A DNA stretch of 34,686 bases from an uncultured Saprospiraceae bacterium (GCA_937928575.1 CALFWW010000096.1:1-34686); one strand, 5' to 3'; shown: positions 25,437-33,457, counted from the first letter of the stretch. Translations and numbers: made by a program. Notes: generated by a model not told the origin, from the letters alone.

Positions 25437-27569
25437 ATGAGTAAAACCCATATTTCTCTAATAACCAACCGACTCAATTTCCCAATAAATAAAGTAAAAA
25501 ACACAGTTGCCCTGCTTCAAGATGGTGCGACTGTTCCGTTTATTGCTCGATACAGAAAAGAAGCGACGGGCTCCTTGGATGAAGTCGCAATCATGGATAT
25601 TAAAAAGATGTTGGCCGAACTTGAAGCTTTGGACAAAAGAAAAGAAACGATACTAAAATCCATCGAAGAGCAAGATAAACTAACCCCTGAATTACGTCAA
25701 CAAATTGAAGCTTGTTTTGACTTAACCGAATTGGAAGATATTTATCTCCCCTACAAACGGAAAAGAAAAACCAAAGCTTCTATTGCAAGAGAAAAAGGTC
25801 TAGAACCTTTGGCCAAACAAATATTTGACCAACGTAATCAATCTGTTGGGAAATATGCAACCTCATTCATCAATGACGAAGTCCCAACTATTGACGAAGC
25901 GCTTCAAGGTGCTAGAGATATTATCGCTGAATGGATAAATGAAGATTCGGAAGCAAGAACACTTTGTAGAAAGGTCTTTAAAGCCCACGCGATCATAACA
26001 ACCAAATTGGTAAAAGGAAAAGAACAAGAAGGTGCAAAATACAAAGACTACTTTGATTACAAGGAGCCACTCAATAAATGTGTTAGTCATCGTATTTTAG
26101 CATTGCGTAGAGCAGAAGAGGAAGGCATTATTCGATTATCGATTGCACCAGATGAGGAGCAAACTATTTATCAATTAGGTCAACTTTTTTTAGATGGCAA
26201 TGGCGCTGCCACCAACAATGTAAGAGCAGCATTGACAGATTCTTACAAACGACTACTCTCCCCTTCCATTGAAAATGAATTCAAAAATTCGTCAAAAGAA
26301 AAAGCAGATATTGAAGCAATCAATGTATTTGCCGAAAATCTAAAACAACTTTTAATGGCGGCTCCAATTGGAGAAAAAAGAGTGTTGGCATTGGACCCTG
26401 GATTCCGAACTGGTTGCAAAGTAGTCTGTTTGGATGAAAGCGGAGCCTTGCTTGGCAATACCACCATCTACCCGCATCCTCCACAATCCCAACAACATGA
26501 AGCCGTCGCTGTTATTAAGCAGCTTGTAAAGCAACATAAAATTCAAGCGATTGCTATTGGGAATGGAACAGCTGGTCGGGAGTCTAATGCATTTATTGCG
26601 AATATTCCTTTTGACAAGCCCGTTGAAACTTATATGGTCAATGAAAATGGGGCGTCGATTTATTCTGCTTCAGAGATTGCAAGAAGTGAATTCCCGGATC
26701 AAGATATTACGGTTCGTGGCGCTGTTTCAATTGGAAGAAGATTGATGGATCCATTGGCAGAACTAGTAAAAATTGATCCTAAATCAATTGGTGTGGGTCA
26801 ATATCAACATGATGTACACCAAGGTAAATTGAAGGAAAGTTTGACGGGTGTTGTTGAAAGCGCTGTTAATTCAGTAGGTATCAATATTAATACAGCTAGC
26901 GAACATTTGTTGACGTACATTTCTGGTCTTGGCCCTGTCTTGGCAAACAATGTAATTACGTACCGGAGTGAAAATGGTCCATTCACTTCAATCACCCAAG
27001 TTAAAAAAGTAAAAAGAATGGGTGCTAAAGCTTTTGAACAATGCGCTGGATTTTTGAGAATTCGAGAAGCGAAAAATCCTTTAGACAATACTGCTGTTCA
27101 TCCAGAAAGATATACATTGGTTAAAAAAATGGCTGCAGATCATAATTGCAAAGTAGTTGATTTGATTAAGGATATTGAAAAACGCAAAGCTATCAATTTA
27201 AAAAAGTATGTCAACGAAGAAGTCGGAATGCCTACCCTCACTGATATTATGAAAGAGTTGGAAAAACCGGGTTTGGATCCACGTGGTAAAGCAACTAGTT
27301 TTTCTTTTTCTAATGAATTGAAATCTTTTGATGATGTAAAAGAAGGAATGATTCTTCCAGGCATTATTAACAACATCACCAACTTTGGGGTCTTTGTTGA
27401 TATTGGAATCAAAGAAAGTGGAATGGTGCATATTTCTCAATTGGCCAATCAATATGTTAGCAATCCTAACGAGGTAGTGAAGTTGACGCAACAAGTGCAG
27501 GTAAAAGTAATTGGGATTGACTATGATCGCAAACGAATACAGTTGTCTATGAAAGAAGTAGCCAATTAG
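25437..27569 (+). CDS. tex: Tex family RNA-binding transcription accessory protein
   Basis: 710 residues. The order of parts is that of Tex: an N-terminal helical region with DGATVPFIARYRKEATGSLDE (30-50), the LEDIYLPYKRKRKTKASIAREKGLEPLA segment (about 99-126), a YqgF/RNase H-like domain (about 325-450) with RVLALDPGFRTGCK and AIAIGNGTAGRES, and a helix-hairpin-helix pair (about 485-555) with ININTASEHLLTYISGLGP. A C-terminal S1 RNA-binding domain runs from about 637 to 707, with VKEGMILPGIINNITNFGVFVDIG. Tex binds nucleic acids, relates to eukaryotic Spt6, and affects transcription and gene expression broadly. The length is close to the norm of about 720-780. It follows the yaaA operon by 80 bp and may be separate from it. 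Confidence 0.96.
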   Translation: MSKTHISLITNRLNFPINKVKNTVALLQDGATVPFIARYRKEATGSLDEVAIMDIKKMLAELEALDKRKETILKSIEEQDKLTPELRQQIEACFDLTELEDIYLPYKRKRKTKASIAREKGLEPLAKQIFDQRNQSVGKYATSFINDEVPTIDEALQGARDIIAEWINEDSEARTLCRKVFKAHAIITTKLVKGKEQEGAKYKDYFDYKEPLNKCVSHRILALRRAEEEGIIRLSIAPDEEQTIYQLGQLFLDGNGAATNNVRAALTDSYKRLLSPSIENEFKNSSKEKADIEAINVFAENLKQLLMAAPIGEKRVLALDPGFRTGCKVVCLDESGALLGNTTIYPHPPQSQQHEAVAVIKQLVKQHKIQAIAIGNGTAGRESNAFIANIPFDKPVETYMVNENGASIYSASEIARSEFPDQDITVRGAVSIGRRLMDPLAELVKIDPKSIGVGQYQHDVHQGKLKESLTGVVESAVNSVGININTASEHLLTYISGLGPVLANNVITYRSENGPFTSITQVKKVKRMGAKAFEQCAGFLRIREAKNPLDNTAVHPERYTLVKKMAADHNCKVVDLIKDIEKRKAINLKKYVNEEVGMPTLTDIMKELEKPGLDPRGKATSFSFSNELKSFDDVKEGMILPGIINNITNFGVFVDIGIKESGMVHISQLANQYVSNPNEVVKLTQQVQVKVIGIDYDRKRIQLSMKEVAN

Positions 27570-27750
27570 CGAGACCATTTGACTCGGAGCGTTTTTAGTT
27601 TAATTTGACATTCGTTTGTACAAATTACGGATGCTTATTAATTAATTTTAGAGTTGTCGACTTATTTTCAACAATTATACATCTTTAATCCTCAAATCAA
27701 ATAGGTGAAACTTAATTTTTCCTTACATTTAACTGGATTTAAGCAGATTC

Positions 27751-28797
27751 ATGAAGGAAAGAACCCTCTTACTATTGCTCTCTTTTTTGTGCGTTCAACT
27801 ACACTCACAAGTTCTGATTTATACAGAACCTGCTTTCCCGACCACCGATGATGACATTACTGTTTATTTTAACACCGCTTCTTGTCAGACAGAAAATAAA
27901 GAAGCATTCAGCAATGTCTATGCATACACCGGTGTAATAACAGATGAGTGCAATACAGATCAAGAGTGGAAATATATTGTTAATGATTGGAAAGGTTCGA
28001 AATCAAAACGTAAGATGGAAGCGCAAGGAGACCACCTATATACCTTGGCATTCAATATCAGGGATTTTTACCACCTACCAATGGCTGAAAATGTTTTATT
28101 GTTAGCCTTTGAATTTCGAGATACCAATAACAATCTGATTACATCTTCAAAAATGGGTAGTGATTTTTACATCCCCATCTATCAATCCAACATTCCAATT
28201 ACAACTAGACTACTAAATCCAACAACAAATTTACAACCACTCACTGGAGAAGCTATTGAAATTTCGGGAATTGCATCAAAAGAAGCAGAATTAGCTTTTT
28301 ATGATAATGGTCAATTAATTGCTTCAAGTTGTGGCACGAATCTTACCCATACAATCATTGCAGAAAGTGGTTATCATTTCATTGCATTGGTAGCTACCGA
28401 TGAGGATGCTTCAGAACATCTGTCTTATTTTTCATACCATGTAGAAAAAAATATAGATACGGATTTGTCAGCTCATCAAACTGAATTTGAAAATAGTATT
28501 ACAAGTTCTATAAATGAAAACTTAATTTTATCATCTCCAGAAAGTGAAGTAAGTTATAATATCACCCCAAATCCAAGTGATGGAGATCTTTCTGTTTATT
28601 ATCAGACAAATAGTAATACGCCGATTGAATTAAATATTATAGATGTCAAAGGGAAACCAGTGTATAATGAGTTCATCACTTCATTTCCTGGCATTCATTC
28701 TAAATCGCTTGAAATGGATTTGGAAGCGGGTATTTATTTAGTCCAACTCAAGATGGAGGATAAAATCAACACTCAAAAATTAATCATTCAAAAATAA
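27751..28797 (+). CDS. T9SS-secreted protein with amylase-N-terminal-like domain
   Basis: 348 residues. A Sec leader (1-20, LHSQ) is followed at once by IYTEPAFPTTDDDITVYFNT and a VYAYTGVITDECN segment, then WKYIVNDW. These resemble the immunoglobulin-like domain that precedes alpha-amylase-type catalytic domains in secreted Bacteroidota enzymes, but no glycosidase domain follows. A second beta-sandwich (about 150-235) includes EAELAFYDNGQLIAS. The C-terminus (about 272-348) is a T9SS type A sorting domain: YNITPNPSDGDLSVYY, LNIIDVKGKPVYN and LEAGIYLVQLKMEDK. The protein would be sent through T9SS to the surface or medium and may bind carbohydrate; that is inferred from the domain only. It is followed after 21 nt by a lipoprotein gene, so the two form an operon. 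Confidence 0.82.
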   Translation: MKERTLLLLLSFLCVQLHSQVLIYTEPAFPTTDDDITVYFNTASCQTENKEAFSNVYAYTGVITDECNTDQEWKYIVNDWKGSKSKRKMEAQGDHLYTLAFNIRDFYHLPMAENVLLLAFEFRDTNNNLITSSKMGSDFYIPIYQSNIPITTRLLNPTTNLQPLTGEAIEISGIASKEAELAFYDNGQLIASSCGTNLTHTIIAESGYHFIALVATDEDASEHLSYFSYHVEKNIDTDLSAHQTEFENSITSSINENLILSSPESEVSYNITPNPSDGDLSVYYQTNSNTPIELNIIDVKGKPVYNEFITSFPGIHSKSLEMDLEAGIYLVQLKMEDKINTQKLIIQK

Positions 28798-28818
28798 CAA
28801 TTCAATTGCTAAGTTACC

Positions 28819-29904
28819 ATGAATAAATTTATTTTCAATTGCACCTTACTAATGATGGTTATTTGCTTGTCGTTTTCTTGCAAGACCACTCAAAAAGTAA
28901 TCACTACAAAAACTTCTTCATTTGAAGTTGCACCAAATAAAGCGGTTCTTTTTTTGGATAGTCTTGATGCCAGGACTGCTATTATTTATGACACCCACGA
29001 TAATTTCTTTGAAGATGTCACCGCTTTGGATATGGCTATTCAAGCGAAAGTAATGGATCATCAAAAAATGTCTCGTGATGAATTATCTCAGGTATATAAA
29101 ACTTTCTTGCAAGATGATGTCACCAATTTCACGAGTGAGGAAAAAGTATTGTTGACAGAAATATTTAAAGAGATCTACACCTTCACATCCAAACTAAATA
29201 ACAATATATTTCCAGAAAAACTAAAACTCATTAAGTCTCACGAACGACCTTACGGGACCGGGACTTTTTATACGCGTGAAAATTGTATTGTCATTCCATA
29301 TGGTTCATTTAAAACGATGGACCGATCCTCGATGTTTAATGTGATGTTGCATGAGTTGTTTCATGTTTATTCGAGACTGAATAATGAAAAGCGATTGGCG
29401 ATTTATGATTTAATTGGATTCAAACCTTATGATACCGAAGTTTTCAGGATGAAAGATTCATTAGCCAAAAGAGTCTTATTGAATCCGGATGGCGTGAAAA
29501 AATACTATATCACTTTGAAAATGGATGATGGACAGTCGAGAGATTTTATGCCGATCATCACTGCGAAATCTTGGAAGTACACACCAGCAAAGAAATTATT
29601 TTTTCAATATCTAAAATTCGATTTGTACGAAGTGCAACGATCAGGAGGAAGCGGTCCGGGATTAGGATGGGTCAAGGTTCTCTCCAATAGTGATGGTACC
29701 GCTGGCTTTGATGTCAATAGCGAACTACCTGATTTCTTCAGACAAATAAAAGACAACACCAATTATATCATTCATCCTGATGAGGTGATGGCCGATAACT
29801 TTATGATTTTGATTCAAGGCATGAAAGATCGGTCGGTTTATGATGGGTTGTCGGAAGCGGGGAAGCAATTGCAGGATGATTTGAAAGGGGTGATTATGGA
29901 GTAA
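28819..29904 (+). CDS. Putative zinc metallopeptidase lipoprotein
   Basis: 361 residues. The leader ends in FSC with Cys21, a lipoprotein signal. Residues 170-190 hold MFNVMLHELFHVYSRL, with the zinc-protease HExxH motif at His178-Glu179-Leu-Phe-His182. Near 320 there is HPDEVMADNFM, and its Glu could be the third metal ligand, as in gluzincin-type enzymes where a Glu sits in a later helix. The arrangement is what is seen; metal binding and peptidase activity are inference. The first 100 residues are helical and not recognised. The gene lies 21 nt behind a T9SS-secreted protein, so the pair is probably co-transcribed. A long hairpin at 29928-29972 follows the stop by 24 nt. Confidence 0.75.
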   Translation: MNKFIFNCTLLMMVICLSFSCKTTQKVITTKTSSFEVAPNKAVLFLDSLDARTAIIYDTHDNFFEDVTALDMAIQAKVMDHQKMSRDELSQVYKTFLQDDVTNFTSEEKVLLTEIFKEIYTFTSKLNNNIFPEKLKLIKSHERPYGTGTFYTRENCIVIPYGSFKTMDRSSMFNVMLHELFHVYSRLNNEKRLAIYDLIGFKPYDTEVFRMKDSLAKRVLLNPDGVKKYYITLKMDDGQSRDFMPIITAKSWKYTPAKKLFFQYLKFDLYEVQRSGGSGPGLGWVKVLSNSDGTAGFDVNSELPDFFRQIKDNTNYIIHPDEVMADNFMILIQGMKDRSVYDGLSEAGKQLQDDLKGVIME

Positions 29905-29927
29905 TTTTTTTTGTGAGTTGGAAATGG

Positions 29928-29972
29928 AAAATTCATTAAGAATGAGTTATGAGCTCATTCTTAATGAATTTT
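29928..29972. repeat. 19-bp perfect hairpin between the peptidase and transposase genes
   Basis: The arms 29928-29946 and 29954-29972 are perfect inverted copies (19 bp) around a 7-nt loop; the core arm is ATTCATTAAGAATGAG. It separates two convergent genes and could end both transcripts, since A or T tracts lie on both sides. It could also be an end structure of the IS200-like element. Confidence 0.8.
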
Positions 29973-30000
29973 ATGCGTCCAGCTATAATGGGATATGCAA

Positions 30001-30453
30001 TCAGTCCCAAATATACCTTTCATCATATTCCATATTATAGGCATTCAAAAAAGAGACATATTCAACTTGAAAAGTTTTCTTTTCATGATGAGTTTTTTGA
30101 TTCAAAATATATCTTGAAACAATATCAATCTTCTTAGGATTTACTGAAAAAATACCATAGCCTCTTTGCCAATAAAAGTTTCGATACTTAGTGCCTTTCG
30201 TTTTTACCCATTTTGAAGAGCCTTTTTTTACCGCTTCTAACAAATCCATTTGAGCGATTTTTCTACTTAACGTGCAAAGAATGTGGACGTGATTTCGATA
30301 TCCTCCAACTTGAATTGGATTACATTCGAGTTCTTTGCAAATCCCTCCAATATATTCAAAGAGATTATCTTCTATTTGATCATCTATTAGATTGACTCTA
30401 TGTTTTGTTGAAAAAATAATATGGACATATACTTTTGATAATGATAGCGGCAT
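30001..30453 (-). CDS. IS200-like / REP-associated tyrosine (Y1) transposase
   Basis: 150 residues from the ATG at 30453. The frame stays open to an upstream ATG (30549), but those 32 extra residues cover palindromic intergenic DNA, and homologs begin with MPLSLSKVYVHIIFSTKHR-type sequence. The HUH motif is His55-Val-His57 (RNHVHILCTL), WQRGYGIFSV follows at 95-104, and the catalytic tyrosine is Tyr115 in VSRYILNQKTHH. This is the complete Y1 transposase core (PF01797 type), which cuts and joins single-stranded DNA at hairpins. It looks intact. It carries no TnpB partner, and the palindromes lying upstream (30501-30853) suggest the domesticated REP-associated type (RAYT) rather than an active IS, although this distinction rests on context. 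Confidence 0.92.
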   Translation of the reverse strand: MPLSLSKVYVHIIFSTKHRVNLIDDQIEDNLFEYIGGICKELECNPIQVGGYRNHVHILCTLSRKIAQMDLLEAVKKGSSKWVKTKGTKYRNFYWQRGYGIFSVNPKKIDIVSRYILNQKTHHEKKTFQVEYVSFLNAYNMEYDERYIWD

Positions 30454-30500
30454 AGTATTGTTTTTTATTGTTTTTTTATTCACTTTCTGTATTTGCTTGC

Positions 30501-30853
30501 GCTCCTGTGGAGCTACTTTCGCGTTCATTTTAACTACTGGCGAAGCCACTAGTTTTTGCTTTTAGCCCGTTGGGCTCGACCTTAACCTCACACAAACAGC
30601 ATCTCATTCATTACTGTTTTGCAAGTAGGAAACCCACTTGTATGATTCATTAGCCCTTTGGTGTGCTCTAAAACCTTAATGCTTTCAAACTATAAAAGTC
30701 TGCTATCAAGTGAGTTAGTTTTTAAAAGTTATAGCACTTTTTGTTGATTCAACACTTGATAGTGATTTAATCCAAAAGCTCCAAAGGAGCGGAAGCACTA
30801 AAAATGGGCAACGCCCATTTCAAAATAATTATACAGTATAGCTCCAAAGGAGC
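30501..30853. repeat. Array of REP-like palindromes upstream of the transposase
   Basis: Five small hairpins, all with 3-nt loops: GCTCCTGTGGAGC (30501-30513), AGCCCGTTGGGCT (30564-30576), GCTCCAAAGGAGC (30778-30790), AATGGGC-AAC-GCCCATT (30803-30819) and GCTCCAAAGGAGC again (30841-30853). Both GCTCCAAAGGAGC copies continue with two variable bases and AAGCA. A longer inverted repeat, CTATCAAGTG (30703-30712) and CACTTGATAG (30753-30762), encloses the middle. Such palindromes next to a Y1 transposase fit REP sequences mobilised by RAYT enzymes. The rest of 30454-31029 is non-coding. Confidence 0.7.
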
Positions 30854-31029
30854 AAAAGCAATCCTTCAACCAGTCTAGCAAATCAAAGGCAAACTAACTT
30901 TACAAAAACCCAGTAAAAATATTGTGAAAATGTTCTGAGCGTCAAATATAAAACAAATTGTATTTAATTAAAAAATAAAAACACAATTATTTTTATAATA
31001 ACATTCTATCTTTAACACAAATTAACTAC

Positions 31030-31488
31030 ATGCCTGACTCAAATCTAAAATCCAAACTAAACGACGCACTACTCCATCGTATCAATACCCAAATTGAAAC
31101 GATTCAAAAATCCATTCAATCTATCCAAGACTCCAAAGAAAACGAAACAAAAAGTAGTGTAGGTGATAAATATGAAACCGGGCGCGCCATGTTACATTTG
31201 GAGCAGGATAAATTGGAGGCACAATTAAGTAATGGCTATTTTTCGAAAACCAAGTTGGAAACGCTGAAATCAATTGCTACTTTAGATAAAGTTGGTTCCG
31301 GGAGTTTGGTGTTTACTAATAAAAGTACTTATTATTTGGCGATTGGTATTGGGAAAGTTTTGTTAGAAAACGACACTTACTTAGTTGTTTCTCCTTCAGC
31401 ACCTATTGGAAAATTATTGGTTGGAAAATCAGTTGGCGATAGCATCACATTTAATGGAAATCGAATTGAGATTTTAGATATTGTTTGA
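31030..31488 (+). CDS. GreA/GreB-like protein
   Basis: 152 residues. The N-terminal half (about 5-75) is a helical hairpin with KSSVGDKYETGRAMLHLEQDKLEAQL, like the coiled-coil arm of the transcript-cleavage factors GreA and GreB. The C-terminal half (about 85-152) resembles the FKBP-like Gre C-domain, with SPSAPIGKLLVGKSVGDSITF and a final GNRIEILDI. Gre factors insert the coiled coil into the RNA polymerase secondary channel and restart stalled complexes. Here the acidic tip residues of GreA are not obvious (KENETKSSVGD), so the protein may be a Gre-like regulator rather than a cleavage factor. A TATCTTTA before the gene is only a partial match to a -7 element. It precedes two small membrane protein genes by 38 nt and may share their transcript. 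Confidence 0.75.
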   Translation: MPDSNLKSKLNDALLHRINTQIETIQKSIQSIQDSKENETKSSVGDKYETGRAMLHLEQDKLEAQLSNGYFSKTKLETLKSIATLDKVGSGSLVFTNKSTYYLAIGIGKVLLENDTYLVVSPSAPIGKLLVGKSVGDSITFNGNRIEILDIV

Positions 31489-31526
31489 TTGGACTTTTTC
31501 AAATTTTATTTACCTTATCTTACATT

Positions 31527-31940
31527 ATGAATGATGATGAAATTTTAGATGATTTACCTTATGAGGAAAATGAGTTCTTGTCCGAAGAATTAATCAATAC
31601 GGTCATTGCTTGTGCTAAGTATGCAAAATACTTTGTGTTAGTAGCAATTCTTTATGATGTTTTAAAATTTTTCCAACAAATGTATATGGTATCACAGCTT
31701 AGTAGTTTGAACTACTATACCTACCAATCGTTATTTACCACATTGATTTCATTTATTAGCATGTATTTCTTATGGCAATTTGCAAAAACAGCTGCATTAC
31801 TAGACTATATGGGTGAGCGTGAATTTGTGAAAGCACTCCAATCGCTTAAACTTTATTTTATTGCTCATTTAGCGATTATGATTTTTTGGAAAATCGGCCA
31901 ATATTTAGGTCCTATGATCGGTCAATTTTTATTGTTTTAA
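31527..31940 (+). CDS. Small membrane protein, paralog of the next gene
   Basis: 137 residues from the ATG at 31527. A TTG at 31485 in frame would overlap the upstream gene and add an unlikely hydrophobic start, so ATG is chosen. It has an acidic N-terminus (about 1-17) and then about three transmembrane helices: about 24-44, 57-80 and 105-135. The motif YYTYQSLFTTLISFISMYFLWQFAKTAA and LKLYFIAHLAIMIFWK match, at the same relative positions, FRSIIYFVCMIIPFIFLIQFFAHL and LKIYFIVMMGTKVVYF in the next gene, so the two are diverged tandem duplicates. No family or function is recognised. It lies 38 nt behind the GreA/B-like gene. Confidence 0.72.
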   Translation: MNDDEILDDLPYEENEFLSEELINTVIACAKYAKYFVLVAILYDVLKFFQQMYMVSQLSSLNYYTYQSLFTTLISFISMYFLWQFAKTAALLDYMGEREFVKALQSLKLYFIAHLAIMIFWKIGQYLGPMIGQFLLF

Positions 31941-31955
31941 AAATTAAAGATATTC

Positions 31956-32324
31956 ATGATAGCAGATATAAAACTTCAAACTACGACCATTGTAAAAATT
32001 GTAGGTGTCTTGTTATTTTTTAAAGTAATAGGCCTGCTTCAAACTTTTACACATACCCTTCGTTTTTACATGGATGCACCTGATTATTTTACATTTCGAA
32101 GCATTATCTATTTTGTTTGTATGATTATTCCTTTTATTTTCTTGATTCAGTTTTTTGCTCATCTTCGACATGCACATAAGGATCCAGTGCATTTTACCAG
32201 TAGAGAAAATGTTTTGATGTCTTTAAAAAATGCTTTTAATATTTTGAAGATCTATTTTATAGTGATGATGGGTACAAAGGTTGTTTATTTTTTGATGGAT
32301 GTTTTTATGTTTTTTGTGCGATGA
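31956..32324 (+). CDS. Small membrane protein, paralog of the preceding gene
   Basis: 122 residues with about three transmembrane helices (about 10-30, 45-70 and 96-120). It resembles the preceding protein in layout and in the Phe/Tyr-Thr-x-x-Ser, FLxQF and FxILKIYFIVMM positions, showing an old tandem duplication. It lacks the acidic N-terminal extension of its partner. No known family is recognised. It starts 15 nt behind its partner's stop codon and must be in the same transcript. The two products may form a membrane complex, but this is inferred only from their pairing. Confidence 0.72.
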   Translation: MIADIKLQTTTIVKIVGVLLFFKVIGLLQTFTHTLRFYMDAPDYFTFRSIIYFVCMIIPFIFLIQFFAHLRHAHKDPVHFTSRENVLMSLKNAFNILKIYFIVMMGTKVVYFLMDVFMFFVR

Positions 32325-32358
32325 GGATTTGTAGTAAATGCTATGTCTGAATAAGGCA

Positions 32359-32547
32359 TCACCCCACCATCGGCCACTCCCCATACTGCCCTTCCGCCTG
32401 CTCAATAATTTCTTTCAAAATTTTATCCAACTCCGAAAATGGAACAATTCCTCGCAACTCTTTTTTGACCGCCAAACGAATCGCAGCACGTGCATTTTCT
32501 TTTTTCGGAAAATTTGGGATGTGACAAAAGATTGATGATGCTACTGG
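32359..32547 (-). pseudogene. 5'-truncated remnant of a minus-strand gene
   Basis: On the minus strand the frame ending in TGA at 32361-32359 encodes about 62 residues with clear protein character, including NFPKKENARAAIRLAVKKEL, SELDKILKEIIEQAEG and a WPMVG end. There is no ATG, GTG or TTG in a sensible place, and the frame is closed by TAA at 32550-32548. It looks like the C-terminal end of a lost gene. The rest of the 32325-32706 gap holds no other feature. I do not recognise the family. Confidence 0.5.
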
Positions 32548-32706
32548 TTAAAGATAGAAAAACTTATAATGTAAATGTTTAATTGATTGATTAAAATAAG
32601 ATTGGCATTAACAAATAGCTACCTAAGAATACATAGTTGTTTAGAAGTTTTTAACAATAAAACTTCGTAAATTAGGTATATTAAAATTGACCACAACCCA
32701 ATCAAC

Positions 32707-33291
32707 ATGTCTTTCTTTAAAAGTATTTTTAAACTAATCAGTGCGTTCTGTTTCATCATAGTTTTTATTCAGGTTATCGCTGTCTGCTATTTTTACAATT
32801 ATCCTGAACATTTAGTTGATATTTTCAAACCTGCTCAGCCTACTGAAATAATAGATTATGATGAAAAGGACTTTTCCATTGATTTAATGTCCATTCGAAA
32901 AAATGAAAATAGAGTTCTCCGTGCTATCCCAGAATATGAAACTAGTGATTTTTCAAAAATTGAAATTGACTCAAAGCAAGGAATTGAATTTCGAAGAGCA
33001 TCGGAGATAGTATCAATTGAATCCGGTAAACCTGTTCATTTAATAACCACCATTTCAGAAGACGCATTTCATGTACATCATAAAAAACATTCTCTTTCCG
33101 CATTGTACGAAAGGCTCAGTAATAAAGATTGTTTTTACAAAATGAAGGGAGCTGTCTTAAATTGTAGATATGTTCAATCATTAGTGCTAAACAAGCCAGC
33201 TAAAAAAGTAATCATGGAAAATGGGGTTGAGATAAATCTACCAGACGACCATGCTGTACCGCTTCAAAAACGAATACAATCCTTAGACTAG
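32707..33291 (+). CDS. Membrane-anchored protein with a LytTR-like domain
   Basis: 194 residues. One transmembrane helix (about 10-30) follows a short basic N-terminus, then a spacer rich in charged residues (about 40-95). The C-terminal part (about 99-192) reads like a LytTR DNA-binding domain: ASEIVSIESGK at the first strand, HSLSALYERLSNKDCFYKMKGAVLNCRYVQSL (129-160), then KKVIMENGVEINLPDDHAVPLQKRI (166-190). Typical LytTR domains have the same order: an I.YIE strand, SLKELEERL, a F.RIHRSYIVN segment and an ENG turn. The match is by eye and the conserved His-Arg-Ser is replaced by Lys-Gly-Ala. With N-terminus inside, the domain would face the periplasm, which contradicts DNA binding. So it is either oriented the other way or not a DNA-binding domain. 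Confidence 0.6.
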   Translation: MSFFKSIFKLISAFCFIIVFIQVIAVCYFYNYPEHLVDIFKPAQPTEIIDYDEKDFSIDLMSIRKNENRVLRAIPEYETSDFSKIEIDSKQGIEFRRASEIVSIESGKPVHLITTISEDAFHVHHKKHSLSALYERLSNKDCFYKMKGAVLNCRYVQSLVLNKPAKKVIMENGVEINLPDDHAVPLQKRIQSLD

Positions 33292-33312
33292 TGAAAAGTA
33301 GCATCTAAAGTC

Positions 33313-33346
33313 AGATTTCAGTTCCCTAAAAAGAGATTTCAGTTCC
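33313..33346 (+). repeat. 13-bp direct repeat
   Basis: AGATTTCAGTTCC occurs at 33313-33325 and 33334-33346, 21 bp apart start to start (two helical turns). It lies between the LytTR-like gene and the first small gene, so it could be a binding site. Confidence 0.45.
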
Positions 33347-33457
33347 GACCTGTTGTAGAATCCAAAACGTGCAATTACATTTGAAGTATGATCGCGATTA
33401 TTGGAGCTATCCTCGAAAATCCATAAAAGAGTAGAGTTTATTTTAAAATTCATTGTA

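Noticed and set aside
27570..27600. Terminator after tex
   Set aside because: Only a 4-bp CGAG/CTCG stem before a T run; too weak to call.
30454..30549. 32-residue N-terminal extension of the transposase
   Set aside because: It covers palindromic intergenic DNA (including GCTCCTGTGGAGC), and the Y1 family begins at the ATG at 30453.
30501..30853. CRISPR array
   Set aside because: The repeats are short 13-bp palindromes with irregular spacing, and no cas-like gene is present.
31485..31526. Earlier TTG start for the first small membrane protein
   Set aside because: It would overlap the GreA/B-like gene and adds a hydrophobic stretch; the ATG at 31527 is better.
33401..33457. Upstream extension of the 43-residue small protein
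   Set aside because: It needs a TTG start and reads through AT-rich leader sequence; the ATG at 33458 is more likely.
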